Of a DNA stretch of 64,000 nucleotides, positions 35,269-46,394 are shown one piece after another. Position 1 is the first letter of the stretch, and each line of letters starts with the position of its first letter. The notes below the pieces were generated by a model. That model ran no database searches. It had not been told where the DNA came from and saw nothing but the letters and a program-made list of their open reading frames with translations. The stretch covers positions 558,001 through 622,000 of the forward strand of contig JAWPGT010000001.1 of the NCBI GenBank assembly GCA_034638255.1, in the 5' to 3' direction. The stretch comes from Coprinus comatus (Eukaryota; Basidiomycota; Agaricomycetes; Agaricales; Agaricaceae). The translations under genes were made by a program, and so were the position numbers.

Positions 35269-35387
35269 GCTACACTCTCATCTCATGGTTCCGTTCAAAC
35301 CTCACCCTACTTATCGTGTCACACCCTGTCACAACTCACTCCGCAGTCCATTCGCATGTAGTACATGCACAGACAACCTCCAACTAA

Positions 35388-36564
35388 AAAACTCTCGAGA
35401 TTCCGTCCCATGTGGCCATAGAAATCCCCAACGCTCCTGAGGACGCACCCCCGCCGTTTGCACCATATGAGGCTGATTATTGGACCACGGATAGAGGCGA
35501 CATCATCTCCCACGATCCCCACCTTAACCAAGACGGTATAACTTTGCCGCTTCTCTTCATCTGTTTAACCTAACCTCATTTTGCAAATTGCCACCAGGCG
35601 AAGCTCTCCACCGCTTCCTCCTCCCGCAGGAAAATACCCCCTCCCAATGACCTAGTCTCCTGCAATGGAACCCACACTGAACAGAGGACCCGTCTCGTCC
35701 ACCGCAATAGTGAACAACATGATGAACCCTACTCTGTGACTGACACCAACTTTGACTTCTTCAGTCTTCATCCATGGTCTTTTTCTGACTCGGATTCCTG
35801 TGTACCGCGGGCTCATGGTTCACCAAGTAATGAACTGAGAGTCCAGACGTAAGGCAACTAGTGATGAAATAAACATATCTGAATCTCAACTTGAGGTTCG
35901 GAAAGAGAAAGGTTTACCTCCTTGGCAAGACAACGAGCATTCTTCTATACACGAAAAATCGGGCAAAACCGTCAGAAAATGGGCAGACGAGTACACAGCA
36001 AGTCCAAAACTCTTGAAAGAGGTTGTATACGTCAAAGTCCCTTATCGGTGGAATTTTGCCACCCTTGGAGCCGCAACGCCATTACCCAAACATATTGTCA
36101 GGGACTGTCTCGATTGAATTTGATGTTTCTATCGACCGCATTTGCATACGACCTGACAATAGGTTGTCACGTACGCTATCCTCTACCTTTTACGAGGTCC
36201 TTCTGCGACTATTCTTGATATACCCCTTCATATGGCTCTTCAAAGGTTACAACTCGAGACGAGGTGGACGGGGGAAAATCTGCGGGGCAGCATACGAGTT
36301 CAAGGTTGTAGAGCCATTGGACGAAACCGATAATAATATACCCAACGACGATCTAGGGAATGGGGAACCATGGCAAAGACCGAGAATTGGCCATATGGAA
36401 TCTGATGGAACAAGTATCTCCATGCGAACATTGGGCATGCGGGTAAACTTTGGGAGCCTGTGATTAAGCAGGGCGTTGTTTCGCGATTGCAGAGGAGCGG
36501 GGCATTGGTTGATGTGTTGGAAGGTCCAACGGATCCTACACAAGGGTTGGATAGATATGCATGA
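35388..36564 (+). pseudogene. frameshifted tandem copy of the unknown membrane-protein gene downstream
   Basis: This copy is recognisable along its length against the intact gene at 36660-38548 but is broken. Matching segments are PPPFAPYEADYW..ISHDPHLNQD, then (after an intron at 35536-35597) GEALHRFLLPQEN, then LVSCNGTHTEQRTRLVHRN, VRKWADEYTASPKLLKEVVY, SRTLSS..LIYPFIWLFKGY and LWEPVIKQGVVSRLQRS. The reading frame changes at a CCCCC run near 35637-35641, between 35840 and 35900, near 36065-36105 and near 36405-36420. The intact gene reads one frame across all these points, so introns are not the obvious explanation. There is no ATG in frame before the first segment (an in-frame TAA lies at 35385-35387). 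Sequencing indels could explain one shift but hardly four. Confidence 0.65.
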
Positions 36565-36659
36565 CTATTTATACCACATTGTAGAATCACACGATACCAT
36601 CACATATTTACACGTTAACCTTCCGGAATTAGTCGAACCGCAGTTCTCCATTGTCCACA

Positions 36660-38548
36660 ATGATCCTGGAACCAGATTCTGCTGCTGCCCGTAAAGGTCT
36701 CCAAGTTTCTCGAGCGCGCGATGGTCCCAGTGCTAGTACTGCGTACCCGTCTACCGAAGAAGAAGAAAGGAATGAACACGATAGGCTACTAGGCAGTAGT
36801 CAAGGCCAACAAGTGTTGTTTCCTGGACCTTCAGAGTCTTTGGGCCCACCGCCGGCCTTTGCGCCTTATGATGCTGAATGGTTCGAAGTAGGATATGGTG
36901 AAGTTGTTTCCCATGACGAACACCTCAATACAGACGGTGTGTCCCTTTATTTACCTAAGCACCTTTGACATATCCAATAATCAACTATCCAGGGGAGGCT
37001 CTCTATCGTTTTCTCTTGACACAGGCCAATGCCAAACCTCCAACGTATCGGGTCCACTGTCGAGGCACACACAGCGAAACACGTTATCGCTGGGTAACAT
37101 CCTATGATAATAATAGCAACAATTCCAATTCTTCCCATAATCATCATCATCACCACCACCACAATAGCTCGTCAATAAGAACGGAATCATATACAGAACA
37201 TATAACCGATTTTGATTTTTATATCGACATCACACCATCTTTCAATCCTCCACAACTTCTCGAACCTTCTACCCCCGTCGATTCCAAACTGCGTACGGAT
37301 GGTATTGATACCAGTAACAATAACAACCAAAACAATGGTCCCGTACACTGGTCTATACCCGATAATGAACCAGCATACCGGGGCAAAATGGTTCGCGAGA
37401 CCGAAATCGCAGGATCATACAATCAAGATTTTTCTCTGGACACAACTCCTCATATCCACACCGCTAAACATCGTACAACCCGTCGTGAACGCAAACTATA
37501 TGATAAGGCTGTAGAACAACGTACACTTAAAGGCTATCCCCCTTGGCTTCCTCCTTCAGCAGCCGTTCAAAGCTGGAACATTGGTCAGAGTCCAAATAAT
37601 GCTCTCTTAACACCAAATTCAACTGAACTTCAAAGTTCTAAAACTTTGCGGCAATGGGCTGATGAATATTGTGCTAGTCCTAAATTACTCAAAGAATTCA
37701 CTTATACGAAATCGATATATGGATGGAATATGGACTCACTTATTGCTGCGATAAGAGCTACAATTGCTTTTGCTCCCTATCATGGTAATATTGAAGTTTC
37801 ATTCCGATCTATCAATTCCAAGATTCATGTACGACCTTCCAATAAACTTTCTAGAGCCCTTTCGAACAAGTGGATCAAGTTCTTATTGATTATTTTATTC
37901 ATCTATCCCTTCGTTTGGCTTTATAAACGATTTCATAGGAAAGGAGGTGGGAAATGGGAAGTTTGTGGAGGTGCTTATGCGTTGAAGAAATGGGTACCTG
38001 TCGAGGGAGGAGGAGGAGGAGGAGGATCTTCAATTTCAACTTCAAATACCTACAACGAATTACCTTCTTATTCTGAAATATCTGGTCCTTCGTCTTCATC
38101 TAATCCTTCATCATCCTCTAACACTACCAACCCAACTTCAACATCATCGACCAATAACAGTTCAAGATTAATTATCACTCCAGAAGGGACATATAAATTA
38201 ATCGGTCAACATGAAGGTGAATGGTTCAGACAATGGGAACCTGTAATCCTACGTGCAGTTCGAACTCATTATCAGTCAATAACACCACTTTCGTCTATTG
38301 CACATGGTGAATATGGAGGATATAGTGGTCCTGGAGTTAATTTAGAGGGATATGGTGATACTACTGCTGCTACCAGTCCGATCCATTCTGTACCATTAAC
38401 AAGTCCTATACTTGACGATGGATTTAGGCATGTCGGTCATCTACATGGACACAGGCATGGTCACTTGGGAGTAGGAGTAGGAGGTCCATTCCCTTTTGGT
38501 CCGAGTTCTAGTTCGAATTCGGGGAGTGGGGGGATTTACCTGGCTTGA
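36660..38548 (+). CDS. unknown basidiomycete-type membrane protein (intact copy)
   Basis: I do not know a characterised homologue. ATG 36660 starts MILEPDSAAARKGLQVSRAR. Exon 1 ends SHDEHLNTD and an intron (about 36939-36991) leads to GEALYRFLLTQANAKPPTY, after which one frame runs to the stop at 38546-38548. Features in order: RVHCRGTHSETRYRWVTSYD, a His-run (NHHHHHHHNSS, about 37135-37170), DFDFYIDITPSF, VHWSIPDNEPAYRGKM, and a conserved core LRQWADEYCASPKLLKEF with YGWNMDSLIAAIRATIA. A single hydrophobic helix IKFLLIILFIYPFVWLY is followed by KRFHRKGGGKWEVCGGAYAL. A Ser/Asn-rich linker and GEWFRQWEPVILRAVRTHYQ follow, then a Gly/His-rich end. A tail-proximal membrane anchor with a large cytosolic N-terminus seems likely. 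A frameshifted paralogue lies just upstream. Confidence 0.72.
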
Positions 38549-38824
38549 TACAGTTACTCATTTGGACTTTAAGTATATATGCTTTAGTTTGTACTCAACG
38601 TCCATTTGTGATATACGCAAAAAAAAATGTGGTCCAATAAAAGAATGTTGTTAATAATGAACGAAAGTATGAAGGAAGGTGTATAAATATGTGTTGAAAA
38701 AAATCCAGAGCCAAGAAAATAGAAAATAGAAAAACCAGGTGAATTAGGTACAATACATTTTTTTTTTCGAAATTGGTTCAAAACATACTGAAGAGAGTGA
38801 ATCGACCACAGAAAGAAACCGTTA

Positions 38825-41122
38825 TTACCATTGCCTTGGAATAGTACGCCGTATCATATGCGTGGATGATCCGATCATGAGAGTTTCATCATCCACATCC
38901 ACTAAACCATTGATTTCCCCGATACCTTCTTCTCGCTCTTCAAACATCTCGCTCTCCGACTGTTCATCGCCTTCCAGTAGTGCAATCGCCGTTTCCAAAA
39001 ACCACATATGCTTTTTAATGAAATGAACGACAACGGTTCCTCCAACACGGGCACCATTATACCGCTTCAATCGACCTTCACGATGTGCCCATGCATCATC
39101 CGGCGTGATTGTACTCCCTAATAAGTCGTATTTGAGTTATTATGTCTTGACACTGGATTAAATGGCATTACCTTCATGTAACATTGACATCTCGCTACCT
39201 TCAACCAGAGCTTCCACGCTATACGATGTTGTTAGATCTGGCAATGGTGGTGCATACCGGACTCCAAATGTAGATACACTCGAATGTGCCAAATCCGTTG
39301 GTGAAGGCGTCACTCCGTTTACTGTCTGACTCAATTTTGTCAACACATTTTGTGTGTCGTTGCCATATACATCGTGAAGTTGCTTTTTCACCCGCGATAC
39401 TTCAGAAGGGAAGAGATACCCATGAGCATATCTGCGCAGAGGATTAGCATTTGATCTAAACCAATATTATGAATAATGAAATTTACACAGTTCCAGACCT
39501 CGGGTGGTCATATATCCAACAACGCTCACTTGCCCATCTAATTTCCTTTGCTCGAGGATGTGTTCTCATCCATTTAGCAGTCTGCTTGTCCTCGGCACCC
39601 TTAGTCATAGTCTTAATCATGGGTTCCTTGGCCACCCAGTCAACAAGTGGCCAACTGAGCGCATACAACTCCCCTGCCATGAACTGGTGATACTTGTTTG
39701 TGACCAAGTAGCCCCAATATATCAGAGGATCGTTATCGGTCAAACGTATTGGATTCTTTGGGTTGGCCATAGCGTTGGCATCGACCGCGGTTACAACTGC
39801 ACCTGCACCTCCAGCAGTGTTTCTGATAGTCATGTGAGAAGCCTGAGGATTAGGTTTTGTATGAAGCTCCACACGTAATCGAGCTTCGAGTTCTGCGAGC
39901 ATCACAAACGAATCGTCATCCACTTTAACAACGTAGTCTGGTCGTACCCATGGTTTAGAATTACCAGAAGCCAAATCGGTGTATGCCAAATATGGATCAT
40001 GTGGAGCCAAAGCGGGAGGCGAGGAGGTAAAGTTTGAGTATGTGAAGCGCGGAGGTGGGAGGGTTGTATTGACAAGTACAGGTGGCACCCATGCATTGAT
40101 AGAGGCCCAAGAGAAGAAGGTATGGCTTTTGCCAGCATTCATGTTTTCCTGCATTGGTAGAATGACGATATCATTGTACACTTCATAGGGAAAAAGTCAG
40201 AAGATGGACAAGCGAGTGGGATTGAGAAGACCTACTTTCCATTTCCAGCTTGACCCGTCGCTCCCAGTCCCTTCGAGGTTGACCGACGACGAATCTTACT
40301 ATAGTTCTGGAAGTGCCATTGCCTCCATCGCCACCAGCAGCGCCATGACGACTGCGGGGATGGGTTGCCCAGGTGGAACGGACCAACTGTCGTCGCTCAA
40401 AGGCAGAATCAACCGAGAAGACGCCGAGAAAAATTCCCGCAGGGGGGAGGGAATCTAGATCAAGAGATGGAACAGGGGGAGATTGGGATGTCGGAGTGCC
40501 GGGATTAGGGTAAGGGGCCGATGTGGGCGGGGGCTGGTGGGTATTGTATAATGAAGGGTATGCACAGTAGGCGCGCCATGGGAGAGGCTCCTTGTCTGGA
40601 TTGAGGATGTATATTAGTAGGAGGGTCAGAAGGATTGCGAACACGGAAAGGAGGATTAGTGTAAGGACCTGGGGCGAGAGCGTGAGTAAAAGGCGGGAAA
40701 ACTGGCTATCGACGTACGATTGTAATGGGCTGTCCGGGAAACAGCGGATGGCGTACAAGATTACGCAGCCATTTCTTGCACAGACGCGTTATGCGCCAGC
40801 TGCGGCGACGTCGACGACGAGAAACACTCCACCAGGGAGGACGCTGTTCTCGCCACCATGTGTTTCTGGCAGCGTTCCAGGAGAGGAGTGGTGAAGAAGG
40901 CTCGTCATCAGTGTCTGAGGGGCATGAGGAGGAAAGACCGGAGATGTAGAGCTGGGGAATGGGGGATACTGAGCGGGAAGGCAGGGGGGTGGAAGCAGCT
41001 GTGGATGGATTTGATGTGGGATGAGGAGGAAAGAGGTAGTCGGTGTCTATCCTACGAGGCTCGTCGTCTATCGAGTCTGAGCTTTCGTAGCCGTCGCAGC
41101 CAGCAGTCCGTTTGGTGTGCAT
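38825..41122 (-). CDS. GT31-family glycosyltransferase (beta-1,3-galactosyltransferase-like)
   Basis: This is a Golgi type II membrane glycosyltransferase of CAZy family GT31. The ATG at 41120-41122 (MHTKRTAGCDGYESSDS) opens a cytoplasmic tail of about 150 residues, rich in Ser/Pro and then Arg. A TM anchor follows: VLTLILLSVFAILLTLLLIY. The luminal stem is Pro-rich. The catalytic domain starts GIFLGVFSVDSAFERRQLVR with RSTW (the RxTW pattern), then VRFVVGQPRRDWERRVKLEM and DIVILPMQENMNAGKSHTFF. The DxD-type metal motif is VKVDDDSFVMLAELE. Later come DPLIYWGYLVTNKYHQFMAG, YALSWPLVDWVAKEP, EIRWASERCWIYDHPRSG and KRYNGARVGGTVVVHFIKKH. The stop is at 38825. Its start lies only 52 bp from the stop of the upstream GST-like gene on the same strand. 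Confidence 0.83.
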
Positions 41123-41174
41123 CAAGAAAGAAAGTTGGGATTAACATTCTACACATTACCCTACATCACGTGCT

Positions 41175-42447
41175 CTACCACAGCCCTGCACCATACACCT
41201 CTGCCCAGCTCTTCCGTCCCCGCACACTGTCCCAATACACCCCAAGCTTACTCTCCTCATCCCGGCCCTGCTCTTGAGACAACAGCTCCCCACCTACTCT
41301 ACTCGCAAGCTTACTCACAAACATCACACCGTCGTCCTCGGCCGTGCATCCAACAAGCTTTGCCACCCGGGCCAGCCAAGGAACCAGGTGCAAATCAGCG
41401 ATGGAATATTGTTCTCCTGTCCGCAGCACTTGAGAAACATCACTCCACGTGCAAAGTCCACCTACCAAGCGCATACGGTCCAATCACCGTCTTCTCCAGT
41501 TCTCCTACTACCCCTTTCAGTTCCCTTTCCCACGCCCTCTCCCCCGTCGCCATGAACACCCTGCGCTTCGACTGTTCTTCCCCATTCAGCTCCTCTTCGC
41601 CTTTCTCAGCAACCAGAAATACATCCAACAACTCTTGCACCTCTTGTTGCTTCCCCAGCCAGAACCGCTTTGTCTTTTCAGATACTACAATCTTGTCTTG
41701 TCTTGCCTCCGACAGATAATGCGACAGTGCCTTTTCTTGCCCCAACAGTAGGGGTAATACCTCTTTGGAGAGTACCGACAATCTTTTCTGATCCCGCGTA
41801 TTCATATACCAGAGTTTGTCAGGATCGGCCGCCTCTGAATGCAGTAGCTCAATGATATCCTTGGCGGTTGTACTAAATGCCATAGTTGCCGGCGTCAAGA
41901 TGGGCGCCGGGGCATCTGATGTTGTGTGTGTTCGAGACTGTACTGACCGCGACTTGTCCAAAAACTCAGCTATCGGCTAAATATATATTAGCATCTAATC
42001 GCCTCAGCAGCTCACCACAAACCGTGCTGTCCGTAATCGCCCTGTACCGACTCTCGACTTCCTCAGAGAGTGTCTTGTCCAACGGTACCACCAACGTGGG
42101 CACAGTCGCTACACCCATTCAGTACACCGCGATACCCGAACGGTCCCTGTTCATACCTTTTGGATTTAATCTAAGGAACGTCGGGCTGAAATTCTCTCCA
42201 GTTGCTAGATAATCTCATCGATCACAGAGTGCGCGGTCGACCACATAGCACTTACCCAAGTCCACCTTTTTGAGATCCACCTCGTCCACACCATACCCTT
42301 TCTCTTTTAAAGCAAACAGAGCTACCGCGATCTATTTAGTTATCTCCCACTAAATCACATACCTCACGGACACTTACCAACGGCAGACCACACCGAGTTT
42401 TGTGAGTAATACAAAGCAGCTTTTGGAACCTGGCTTTCTGAACCCAT
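41175..42447 (-). CDS. glutathione S-transferase-like protein
   Basis: This has a thioredoxin-like N-terminal domain followed by a helical GST C-terminal domain. The ATG at 42445-42447 gives MGSESQVPKAALYYSQNSVW. An intron (about 42327-42379, acceptor GGTAG) joins SAVALFALKEKGYGVDEVDL, then GENFSPRFLRLNPK, ATVPTLVVPLDKTLSEEVES, and ITDSTVCAEFLDKSRSVQSR. LNP..TVPTLV with the conserved cis-Pro and the DSTVCAEFLD glutathione-binding turn are typical of the fold. The large exon (about 41490-41960) is the helical domain, with GERAWERELKGVVGELEKTV. The last exon has EQYSIADLHLVPWLARVAKL, the GST-C N-capping box region (SIADL), and ends EVYGAGLW, stop 41175. The subfamily is unclear; ure2p-like or GTT-like groups are candidates. 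It diverges from SGT1. Confidence 0.75.
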
Positions 42448-42691
42448 GATGGTATATGATGGAGGATCGATGAACCCCTTTGTTGCACCAATATATTAAA
42501 CCCAGTGGCTGTGATCTCCTGTCCACTTTCTGTAATCATATATTTCAAGATATTTACAGTGTGAGCTCGGAACACATAGACACCCCACGTGGCCTTGGTA
42601 CACGGTTGTGGAATGTACTCGAATAATCAACTACTATAACACCACACTCAGCGCCTAATAAGCTCATTTACTAACTTGTACCACAACCTCA

Positions 42692-43450
42692 ATGGCGACG
42701 ATCAGGTAGGTCTTGCCTGCGTATCTCGAATGCAACAGATGCTATACTACAACATAGACACGAATATTACGAATCAGACGAGAGAGTGACCATCTCAGTG
42801 TTCGACAAAGGAGCTGATCCTCAGCAGGTCAAAGTCGAATTCGAACCGAGAAAGGTACACATATTTCTCCTTGTCATATCTCCAACTCGATTCTTAAAAT
42901 GCGAAACAGCTCAAATACACTCATGGCGATAAAGTTCTCGAATTGGAGCCACTAAAGGGTCAGATCGATCCTGATGCCAGTGATTTCACAGTGGGCAAGG
43001 TCAAGGTCGAGATTCGTTTGGCCAAACGCGCACAAGGACGCTGGGGAGCTCTCGTTGGTGATGCACCAGACAGTGAGTGTTTTAAACTTGTATTTGATTT
43101 AGTGACGAATTTTCAGTATAATAGTATTGGCCAACACCTCCTATGCTACACCACAACCTACTTCTGAGACCCGTAAAGCCCGCAAGAATTGGGAAGGGAT
43201 CTCCGATGAGATTCTGAAGGCTGAGAAAGAGAAGGACCCTAATGAAGATCCTAATGTTGGAGGTGATAGCACTCTTAATTCATTCTTCCAGAAACTTTAT
43301 GGAGACGCAGACGAAAACACCAAACGTGCGATGATGAAGAGCTACTCGGAGAGTGGAGGAACGACTCTCAGCACCAACTGGGATGAAGTGAAGAAAGCAC
43401 CAGTGGAAGTCAAGCCTCCCGCAGGTGCGGAGTGGAAGAAATGGAATTAA
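42692..43450 (+). CDS. SGT1: SGT1 co-chaperone (CS and SGS domains, no TPR)
   Basis: SGT1 is an HSP90 co-chaperone acting with SKP1 in SCF and kinetochore assembly. ATG 42692 gives MATIRHEYYESDERVTISVF after a phase-2 intron (about 42706-42759). The CS domain continues DKGADPQQVKVEFEPRK, LKYTHGDKVLELEPLKGQI, DFTVGKVKVEIRLAKRAQGR and WGALVGDAPD. The SGS domain reads RKNWEGISDEILKAEKEKDP, STLNSFFQKLYGDADENTKR, AMMKSYSESGGTTLSTNWDE and ends AGAEWKKWN, stop 43448-43450. The CS domain begins at residue 5, so the N-terminal TPR domain of plant and yeast SGT1 is absent. DHFR starts just 20 bp downstream on the same strand. Confidence 0.9.
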
Positions 43451-43470
43451 TTAAGTAGAAATATAATAAC

Positions 43471-44148
43471 ATGTCCCGTCTTACCATCATCGTCGCTGCG
43501 ACCAAAGCCAATGGCATCGGTCAAAATGGACAACTGCCTTGGAGACTCTCCAAAGAACTCAGATACTTTGCTCAAGTAACGTCCAATGCCCCAGAAGGCA
43601 AACAAAATGCGGTGATAATGGGCAGAAATACTTGGGAAAGCATCCCGCAAAAATTCAGGCCTCTTCCGAACCGTCTGAACATTGTCATATCCCACAACCC
43701 AGATTATAACCTGTTAGTCTTCCATATGAGTACCGCACACGTAAACAAACTGATATATGGTAGATCTGTGCCACCAAACGCATCTGTTGTCCTCAAGCCA
43801 AACCTCCAATCTGCACTGTCGTATGTTAAAAATGATAAGCCAACACAAAAACCTGTCCACCACGGATTTATCATAGGAGGCGCGTCACTATACTCGGAAA
43901 CGCTGAATCTCTCATCATCAGCCCCAGCTCTGGTGGATCGCGTGTTGCTGACGCGTATTTTATCTCCCGACTTTGAAAAATGCGACACTTTCATGCCAGA
44001 TTTTGCAAACTCTGGGAAAGGAACTGAATGGATACGCGCTTCACACACGGAATTGCAGGAGTGGGTTGGGTTTGATGTTGCAGAAGGCGTACAAGAGGAG
44101 AAGGGAGTGCAGTATGAATTCCAGATGTGGACGAGAGCAGGTCAATGA
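43471..44148 (+). CDS. DFR1: dihydrofolate reductase
   Basis: DHFR reduces dihydrofolate to tetrahydrofolate with NADPH. ATG 43471 starts [20 protein letters not shown]. Conserved blocks are [69 protein letters not shown] (GGxxxY) and [20 protein letters not shown]. The C-terminus is [13 protein letters not shown]. The 51-nt stretch 43712-43762 (GTTAGT to GGTAG) is open in frame but has no counterpart in the family. I take it as an in-frame intron, giving NPDYNLSVPPNAS. The C-terminal end faces the bL36m gene, about 78 bp away. Confidence 0.92.
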   Translation: MSRLTIIVAATKANGIGQNGQLPWRLSKELRYFAQVTSNAPEGKQNAVIMGRNTWESIPQKFRPLPNRLNIVISHNPDYNLLVFHMSTAHVNKLIYGRSVPPNASVVLKPNLQSALSYVKNDKPTQKPVHHGFIIGGASLYSETLNLSSSAPALVDRVLLTRILSPDFEKCDTFMPDFANSGKGTEWIRASHTELQEWVGFDVAEGVQEEKGVQYEFQMWTRAGQ

Positions 44149-44226
44149 AATGAATTAAACCAACTGGTACATGAAACTGTAACCCCTCTAGACACCAACT
44201 CCTCATTTTTATGTAGAAAAAACAAT

Positions 44227-44543
44227 TTATCCTTGGCGCTGTATTGAAAAAACGGGGTGAATAGATATATTAGATACATTATTAGACAAAAACGCACCTG
44301 CTTATGCTTGGGGTTCTTTGAGCACACAACATAAACTCTTCCCTTCCGCCTGACAACACTGCATCCGTCACACATGACTTTGACGGAAGCCCGAACCTTC
44401 ATCCCTCGTGCCAGTGACGGAGTTTGGGACGCTACTGAACCGACATGGTGGTGATATGGACCGTGTTGGTGAATATGAGGTAGTGATGCAGCGCGAATAC
44501 GAGCAACTAGAGGTCTGCTGGAAGCAAGTAACGCCCTGAGCAT
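44227..44543 (-). CDS. RTC6: mitochondrial ribosomal protein bL36m
   Basis: This is the mitochondrial large-subunit protein L36. The ATG at 44541-44543 ([20 protein letters not shown]) opens an Arg/Ser-rich mitochondrial presequence with a His-rich stretch. The mature core is [20 protein letters not shown] then [15 protein letters not shown], with the zinc ligands Cys, Cys, Cys, His (C-x2-C ... C-x4-H). An intron (about 44240-44299) leads to the final codons RQG and TAA at 44227-44229, the expected ending. An in-frame ATG upstream (44595-44597) would add 18 residues; the shorter start better fits a presequence. It is convergent with DHFR. Confidence 0.9.
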
Positions 44544-44650
44544 GGTGGCGAGTAGTTTGAGTATTTCCTTGAGAGGAGAAAGCCTAAAAAGCAGCACGTG
44601 ACCTAGGGCGGACCTACTGGCTGGGAGAGACAGACATTGATTGACGTTCT

Positions 44651-46140
44651 ATGTCGTCTTCTTCGCAGCAATTGGGTGGTAAAGCGGGGGTTACGCTATT
44701 TGTTGTTATTCTAATTGCATTCGTTGCTGAAAGCCAGCTGACTCAGGTAGACTAACATGCAGATTCAATACTCTTGACTGACCCTCTTTCAGTATGTCCA
44801 ATCCAATCTACACTACAGGCAGCCTTTCTTCATATTGTCTGTCATTCTCTCTTTCTCGTAAAATACCTTTGCTAATATTCCGTCGGAAGCTTTATTGTCC
44901 ACACATCATTTGCAATCATATTCCCTCTTCATCTCTGCTATCTTTCCCTGACCACCCACCACACCGCTACTGCCTACTTGCGTGGTCTGCGACTAGCCAT
45001 TGCCACTCATTTATCCTCAGCCGCCGTATTTCCCACTTTCAAGTTTATCCGCCTTGTACTTGCCTTGACCTGTGGTATTACTCTTCCTGGCCTCTTGTGG
45101 TTTGGCGCCATATCACTAGCATCGTGAGTCTAGTCTCTTATTTAACTCTTGGCTGCAGTACTCACATTGCAGTACTCGGCGTTAGTGTAAGCGACGTAAC
45201 TGGTCAGTCCTCACATCATCACCAGTTTAGATCACCCAATATTCATATTCATCATGCAGCCATATGGAACACCAACGCTATCTTCGCCTATCTTATTACC
45301 GTCAAACTTTATGGTTTGAATTGGGAAGCAAGGAAGCTTGCAGCCGTATTCCTAGCAAGTGCAGGCGTCGTCATTGTTGTTTACGGTGGTACCACCTCTG
45401 GTGAACCAGAACATCCATCGATACATTCACTCACAGACAATGACAAACCGTCAGCTCCTCTTGTCGGAAATTTGCTGACTTTACTTGCTTCCTTTGGTTA
45501 TGGATTGTATCAAGTCCTTTACAAGAAATACGCCTCTCTTCCATCGGAAATGGAAGAACCCCGCTACCAAGCCCTTTCTGAAGAAAACGATGCTGAAGTA
45601 GCAGATGGATTACATGGTGATGTTACGGCATTAGATGAGGGGGCTGTATACCCACCTCCTTTTGGCTTGCATTCTAATCTACTAACTTGTCTAATGGGAG
45701 TGACCACATGTTTACTCTCTGTGTTTTTGCCTGTCCTACACAAGACCGGAATCGAAGAGTTCCATTGGCCTGATAATGCTATCACCCTTTTCTCTATCAT
45801 TGGCATCGCACTTAGCGGCGTTGTTTTTAATTCTGGTTTGATGGTAATTTGTTTTTACATATCTTTCTTCTTCAAAATCCTAATCCCGATTCAGGTACTG
45901 TTAGGAATATGGGGTCCAATTACCACGTCTGTCGGCAATCTGCTGACTATCGTCCTGGTCCTCATATCTAATGTAAGCATGCTTCTTTAGAGATCATCAC
46001 CCCCTAGTTTGCTGAGATCAATTCAGATCATTTTCGGCAATGGTTTAGAGACATTGACGATTTGGAGTCTGTTGGGTTGTAGCACTATCGTCTTTGCTTT
46101 CGGAATCTTGATATACGACATGCTCACATCCAAGTCATGA
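44651..46140 (+). CDS. DMT-superfamily transporter (SLC35F/EamA-like)
   Basis: This is a multi-pass drug/metabolite transporter of the SLC35F5/THI74-like type, usually in Golgi, vacuolar or other endomembranes. ATG 44651 starts MSSSSQQLGGKAGVTLFVVI with TM1, then after an intron YVQSNLHYRQPFFI. Later segments are YTSFAIIFPLHLCYLSLTTH, FPTFKFIRLVLALTCGITLP, GLLWFGAISLAS and AIWNTNAIFAYLITVKLYGL (the EamA NTN.IF motif). Next are LAAVFLASAGVVIVVYGG, LLTLLASFGYGLYQVLYKKY, an acidic loop, NLLTCLMGVTTCLLSVFLPV, ITLFSIIGIALSGVVFNSGL, LLGIWGPITTSVGNLLTIVL and STIVFAFGILIYDMLTSKS. The stop is 46138-46140. About ten TM helices are expected. The 398-codon open frame starting at 44794 runs in a wrong frame before about 45100. 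Confidence 0.82.
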
Positions 46141-46394
46141 GTATTCATTGCGTAGATTATTATACTTTATATAATGCATAATGATTGAGGTCAATGAACT
46201 TCTACAGCTTGAGGATGATCAGCGTTTAGCGATCATGAGTTGATCATGTGCCGATTTGCTCAAATCTCGACGATGCCACCAATTCTCCTTTACACGCGAT
46301 ACCATGACGGCCGAGACAAATTCCTGGGTGCTTCTTCAGATTCTTCAATTATATGTTTCCTTGGTCTTGTCTTAGGGCTCCTTCAACTCATGTC

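Noticed and set aside
37135..37170. His-run as an engineered tag or CRISPR-like repeat
   Set aside because: CAT/CAC codon run inside a normal reading frame; a simple codon repeat.
43712..43762. 17-residue insertion in DHFR
   Set aside because: Has GT..AG ends and no family counterpart; best explained as an in-frame intron.
44794..45100. Ser/His-rich start of a 398-codon frame in the transporter gene
   Set aside because: Another frame encodes proper TM segments (FAIIFPLHL.., FPTFKFIRLVLALT..) over the same DNA.
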